DNA of 42,518 bases from CAZOOA01 sp964581355 (lineage in GTDB: Bacteria > Bacillota > Dethiobacteria > DTU022 > UBA8154). Below the pieces are notes generated by a model that was given only the letters and a program-made list of their open reading frames with translations, was not told the origin of the DNA and did no database searches. The DNA is taken from assembly GCA_964581355.1 (NCBI GenBank), contig CAZOOA010000020.1:1-42518 (forward strand), given 5' to 3'. Made by a program: the position numbers and the translations under genes. Shown here one piece after another: positions 40,354-42,518 of the stretch (its first letter is position 1; the number at the start of each line of letters is the position of its first letter).

Positions 40354-41526
40354 ATGACTGAAAAAGTGGAGTTATCACAAATTGACAAGATCATCAAAGA
40401 AACCATTAAACGCCTGGAAGAGGGCAAGGAGCAGATCTATGGGATCGGCGAAACAGCCCGCCAGGAGCGTAATGAGCTCAGAGATACCATTGCCAAAATA
40501 AAACAAGAAGTTCTGGAGACCATTGACAAAGTAGACGAACTGGAAAAGCAGGAAAAGAAGGCCCGTGTCCACCTGATGAAGGTCAGCCGGGAGTATGAAA
40601 GATATACAGAAGAAGATGTCAAGGATGCTTACAATCATGCCCGGGACATCCAGATCCAGCTGGGCTTGCTGCGGGGCCAGGAACAGCAGTTAAGGCTCCG
40701 GCGGGATCAAATGGAAATGGCCTTAAGGCGGCTGAACGAAACAGTGGAAAAAGCGGAAAACCTCACCTCCACTGTAGGGGTTGCGCTGAACTACCTGCTG
40801 ACCAATTTACAAGGGGTTGGTTTCCAGATTGAAGCCATTCAACAAAAACAGCAGCTGGGTCTGCGGGTGATCAAAGCCCAGGAAGAAGAGCGCAAACGGG
40901 TGGCCAGGGAGATTCATGACGGCCCGGCCCAGTCCATGGCCAACGTTGTCCTGAGAGTGGAAATATGTGAAAAACTTTTGGATAAAGATCCTGAAGAAGT
41001 GCGCCAGGAATTATCCGACTTAAAAGGCCTGGTAAAAGCCAGCCTGCGGGATGTGCGCCAGATCATTTTTGACCTGCGCCCCATGGTCCTGGATGACCTG
41101 GGCCTGGTCCCGGCCTTAAAACGTTACTTTTCTGAACTGGAAGACACCAGCAGTTTAATCGTTGACTACCGGGCCGAAGTAAAGCATGAAGAACGTTTGA
41201 GCAGCACCCTGGAGATAGCGATTTTCCGCATCATCCAGGAAGCCATCAATAACGTCTTAAAGCATTCCGGGGCCCGTATAGTCACGGTGCGCCTGGAAAC
41301 GGCAGAAGAGCAAATCAATGTCCGGATTAAAGACGATGGCTGCGGTTTTGATTTGGACAAAGCCATGGAGGGGAGTCAGAATGATAATTACGGTTTGATC
41401 GGTATCCGGGAGCGGGTACAACTCCTGGAAGGCGATTTTAAGGTTAATACAGCACCAGGAAAAGGGACCGATGTTTTGGTTAAGATACCCCTGGAAGACC
41501 AAAAAAACATAAGCGGGAGGAAGTAA
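40354..41526 (+). CDS. degS: DegS-type cytosolic sensor histidine kinase
   Basis: A 390-residue soluble kinase that phosphorylates DegU. There is no membrane segment. The N-terminal sensor region is a long coiled coil (about residues 1-170). The dimerisation/phosphotransfer site is KRVAREIHDGPAQSMANVVL with His188, the HisKA_3 type. The ATP-binding domain shows EAINNVLKHSGA, DDGCGFD and YGLIGIRERVQLLEG. In Bacillus, DegS-DegU governs exoenzyme production, motility and competence. GAGGTG lies 7 bases before ATG. Only 3 bases separate it from degU, so the two form an operon. Confidence 0.94.
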   Translation: MTEKVELSQIDKIIKETIKRLEEGKEQIYGIGETARQERNELRDTIAKIKQEVLETIDKVDELEKQEKKARVHLMKVSREYERYTEEDVKDAYNHARDIQIQLGLLRGQEQQLRLRRDQMEMALRRLNETVEKAENLTSTVGVALNYLLTNLQGVGFQIEAIQQKQQLGLRVIKAQEEERKRVAREIHDGPAQSMANVVLRVEICEKLLDKDPEEVRQELSDLKGLVKASLRDVRQIIFDLRPMVLDDLGLVPALKRYFSELEDTSSLIVDYRAEVKHEERLSSTLEIAIFRIIQEAINNVLKHSGARIVTVRLETAEEQINVRIKDDGCGFDLDKAMEGSQNDNYGLIGIRERVQLLEGDFKVNTAPGKGTDVLVKIPLEDQKNISGRK

Positions 41527-41529
41527 AAA

Positions 41530-42174
41530 GTGAAGGAAATACGGGTACTCCTTGCTGATGACCATGTTATCATCCGGGATGGACTGAAAAAAATCCTTTC
41601 CATGGAGGAAGGGATCCAGGTCATCGGTGAGGCTGGTGACGGTGATGAGGCGGTTTTGCTGGCTGAACAATTGTCCCCCGATGTTATCTTGATGGATATC
41701 AATATGCCCAAAATGAACGGCATTGAGGCCTCAAGAATTATCAAGGAACAATATCCGGAGATAGATATTGTGGCTCTTACCATCCATGATGACGAAGAAT
41801 ATGTCTATGAACTTCTCCGCGCGGGTATTTCCGGGTATATCCTGAAGGATATCGGGACAGAGGAACTGGTCGGCACCATCCACAAAGTAACGACCGGAGA
41901 ACCGGTTTTCCACCCTTCCATCGCCCGCAAGTTTTTGAAGGAATTCCGCCGCGCCACCGAGGACCCCGCAGAGCGCCCCCACCTGACCGCCCGGGAGAAA
42001 GAAGTTTTGGAACATGTCGCCCGGGGGGAAGGCAACCAGGCAATTGCCGATAAACTCTTTATCAGTGAAAAGACCGTCAAAAATCACCTGACCAGCATCT
42101 TCCGCAAGCTGGGGGTGGAAGACCGCACCCAGGCGGTTCTCTATGCGGTCAAGAACCGGCTGGTGAAACTATAG
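41530..42174 (+). CDS. degU: DegU-type response regulator, NarL/FixJ family
   Basis: A 214-residue transcription factor controlled by DegS. The receiver domain has the acidic pocket LLADDHVIIRDGL and phospho-acceptor Asp56 in DVILMDINMPKMNG, then LTIHDDEEYV and the lysine in YILKDIG. The C-terminal LuxR-type helix-turn-helix is LTAREKEVLEHVARGEGNQA followed by ISEKTVKNHLTSIFRKLGV. The start is GTG 41530, 8 bases after GGAGG. It follows degS at once. The stop codon is directly followed by the right-end repeat, leaving no space for a usual terminator apart from that palindrome. Confidence 0.94.
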   Translation: MKEIRVLLADDHVIIRDGLKKILSMEEGIQVIGEAGDGDEAVLLAEQLSPDVILMDINMPKMNGIEASRIIKEQYPEIDIVALTIHDDEEYVYELLRAGISGYILKDIGTEELVGTIHKVTTGEPVFHPSIARKFLKEFRRATEDPAERPHLTAREKEVLEHVARGEGNQAIADKLFISEKTVKNHLTSIFRKLGVEDRTQAVLYAVKNRLVKL

Positions 42175-42470
42175 TATGAAAATGGAGTTTCCGTTTCCCG
42201 GTATCTGCTCCGGTTATCTTCGCGACAAAGCGCTAGGGCTCAGTTCAAGCTTCCGCCGGCCGACCTGCAAACTTAGGCGTCCTGCCACGGTTGCAGGCGG
42301 CGGGCGTCCATGCCCGCCGGGCCGGCTCCCAGCATTCACTTCGCCAAGCGCTTATCGTCGCTTGACAAAGTCGCCGATACAGGGAAAGCGGACCTCCTCC
42401 AAGCTGGAAACGGGTTTGAAAACCCATTTTCATCCCCTGTTGTGGCCCGCGAGGGCCGTGGCGGTTAGTA
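42174..42470 (-). repeat. Composite palindromic intergenic repeat, right end
   Basis: 42174-42224 is the inverted copy of 2-52 (50 of 51 identical). Further on, 42371-42432 (gccgatacagggaaagcgga, then cccattttcat) is a diverged copy in opposite orientation, so the two enclose about 145 bases. Inside lie gcgacaaagcgct (42222-42234), which can pair with agcgcttatcgtcgc (42348-42362), and GC-rich inverted sequences. The ggcccgcgagggcc hairpin (about 42444-42457) follows. No protein-coding frame is convincing. Confidence 0.7.
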
Positions 42471-42518
42471 TGAAAAACCGTGTATTGGCGCTGTCGTCCG
42501 GGCGACTGGGTAACTCTG

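Noticed and set aside
42245..42433. 62-codon minus-strand frame at the right end
   Set aside because: It lies inside the GC-rich palindromic repeat and has no ribosome site or protein-like features.

Overview
The window looks like a chromosomal segment of an anaerobic, Gram-positive Clostridia bacterium, probably of the Desulfotomaculum/Peptococcaceae type. This rests on gene order (uvrA-uvrC, rapZ-yvcK-whiA, rpoN, gap-pgk-tpiA-gpmI-eno-secG, rnr-smpB-ssrA), strong AGGAGG-type ribosome binding sites with frequent GTG/TTG starts, a cytosolic DegS/DegU pair and a K+-type membrane pyrophosphatase. The genus is inference. Almost every intact gene lies on the + strand.

Layout. 68-6893: OFA-type MFS transporter, uvrA, uvrC and a small methyltransferase. 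6894-7320: a decayed minus-strand gene, a consensus promoter and a palindromic repeat. 7321-11072: Cof-type HAD phosphatase, PHP-domain phosphatase, Crp/Fnr regulator and thiL. 11143-14486: rapZ-yvcK-whiA. 14689-22609: rpoN, the five-gene lower-glycolysis operon, and secG. 22907-28906: membrane pyrophosphatase, HD protein, rnr, smpB and the tmRNA gene ssrA. 28867-32180: a small accessory zone starting exactly at the 3' end of ssrA, with a large serine recombinase remnant whose last codons lie antisense to ssrA, a decayed IS1634-type transposase, a 5'-truncated ATP-binding/HTH gene, a 19-bp repeat triplet, a BrnT/BrnA toxin-antitoxin pair and a MoaE-like gene. 32406-34256: BaiN/HI0933 flavoprotein and RDD membrane protein. 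34275-35117: an antisense open-frame relic, then an IscU/NifU scaffold gene split by a 100-N gap. 35376-38391: MoxR ATPase, VWA protein and a PaaG-like enoyl-CoA hydratase/isomerase. 38707-40095: an unknown 99-residue protein, a cyclase-family relic and a TIM-barrel isomerase-like protein. 40354-42174: degS-degU. The window ends in a repeat.

How the genes work together. UvrA and UvrC are two of the three excision-repair proteins; uvrB is not visible. gap to eno encode every step from glyceraldehyde-3-phosphate to phosphoenolpyruvate. RapZ and YvcK are linked to cell-wall precursor and carbon control. Rnr, SmpB and tmRNA form the trans-translation and RNA quality-control set. The pyrophosphatase couples PPi hydrolysis to ion pumping. 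MoxR and the VWA protein are a likely chaperone pair acting on an unknown client.

Most notable: an intergenic repeat family whose two best copies sit in opposite orientation at the two window ends (50 of 51 bases identical); the ssrA insertion scar; overlooked gene relics at 6849-7085, 34275-34550 and 39134-39310; and a scaffold gap that looks like an unmerged 55-base contig overlap. I found no clear new multi-gene defence or metabolic system. The repeat family and the ssrA-linked zone are the least explained parts.
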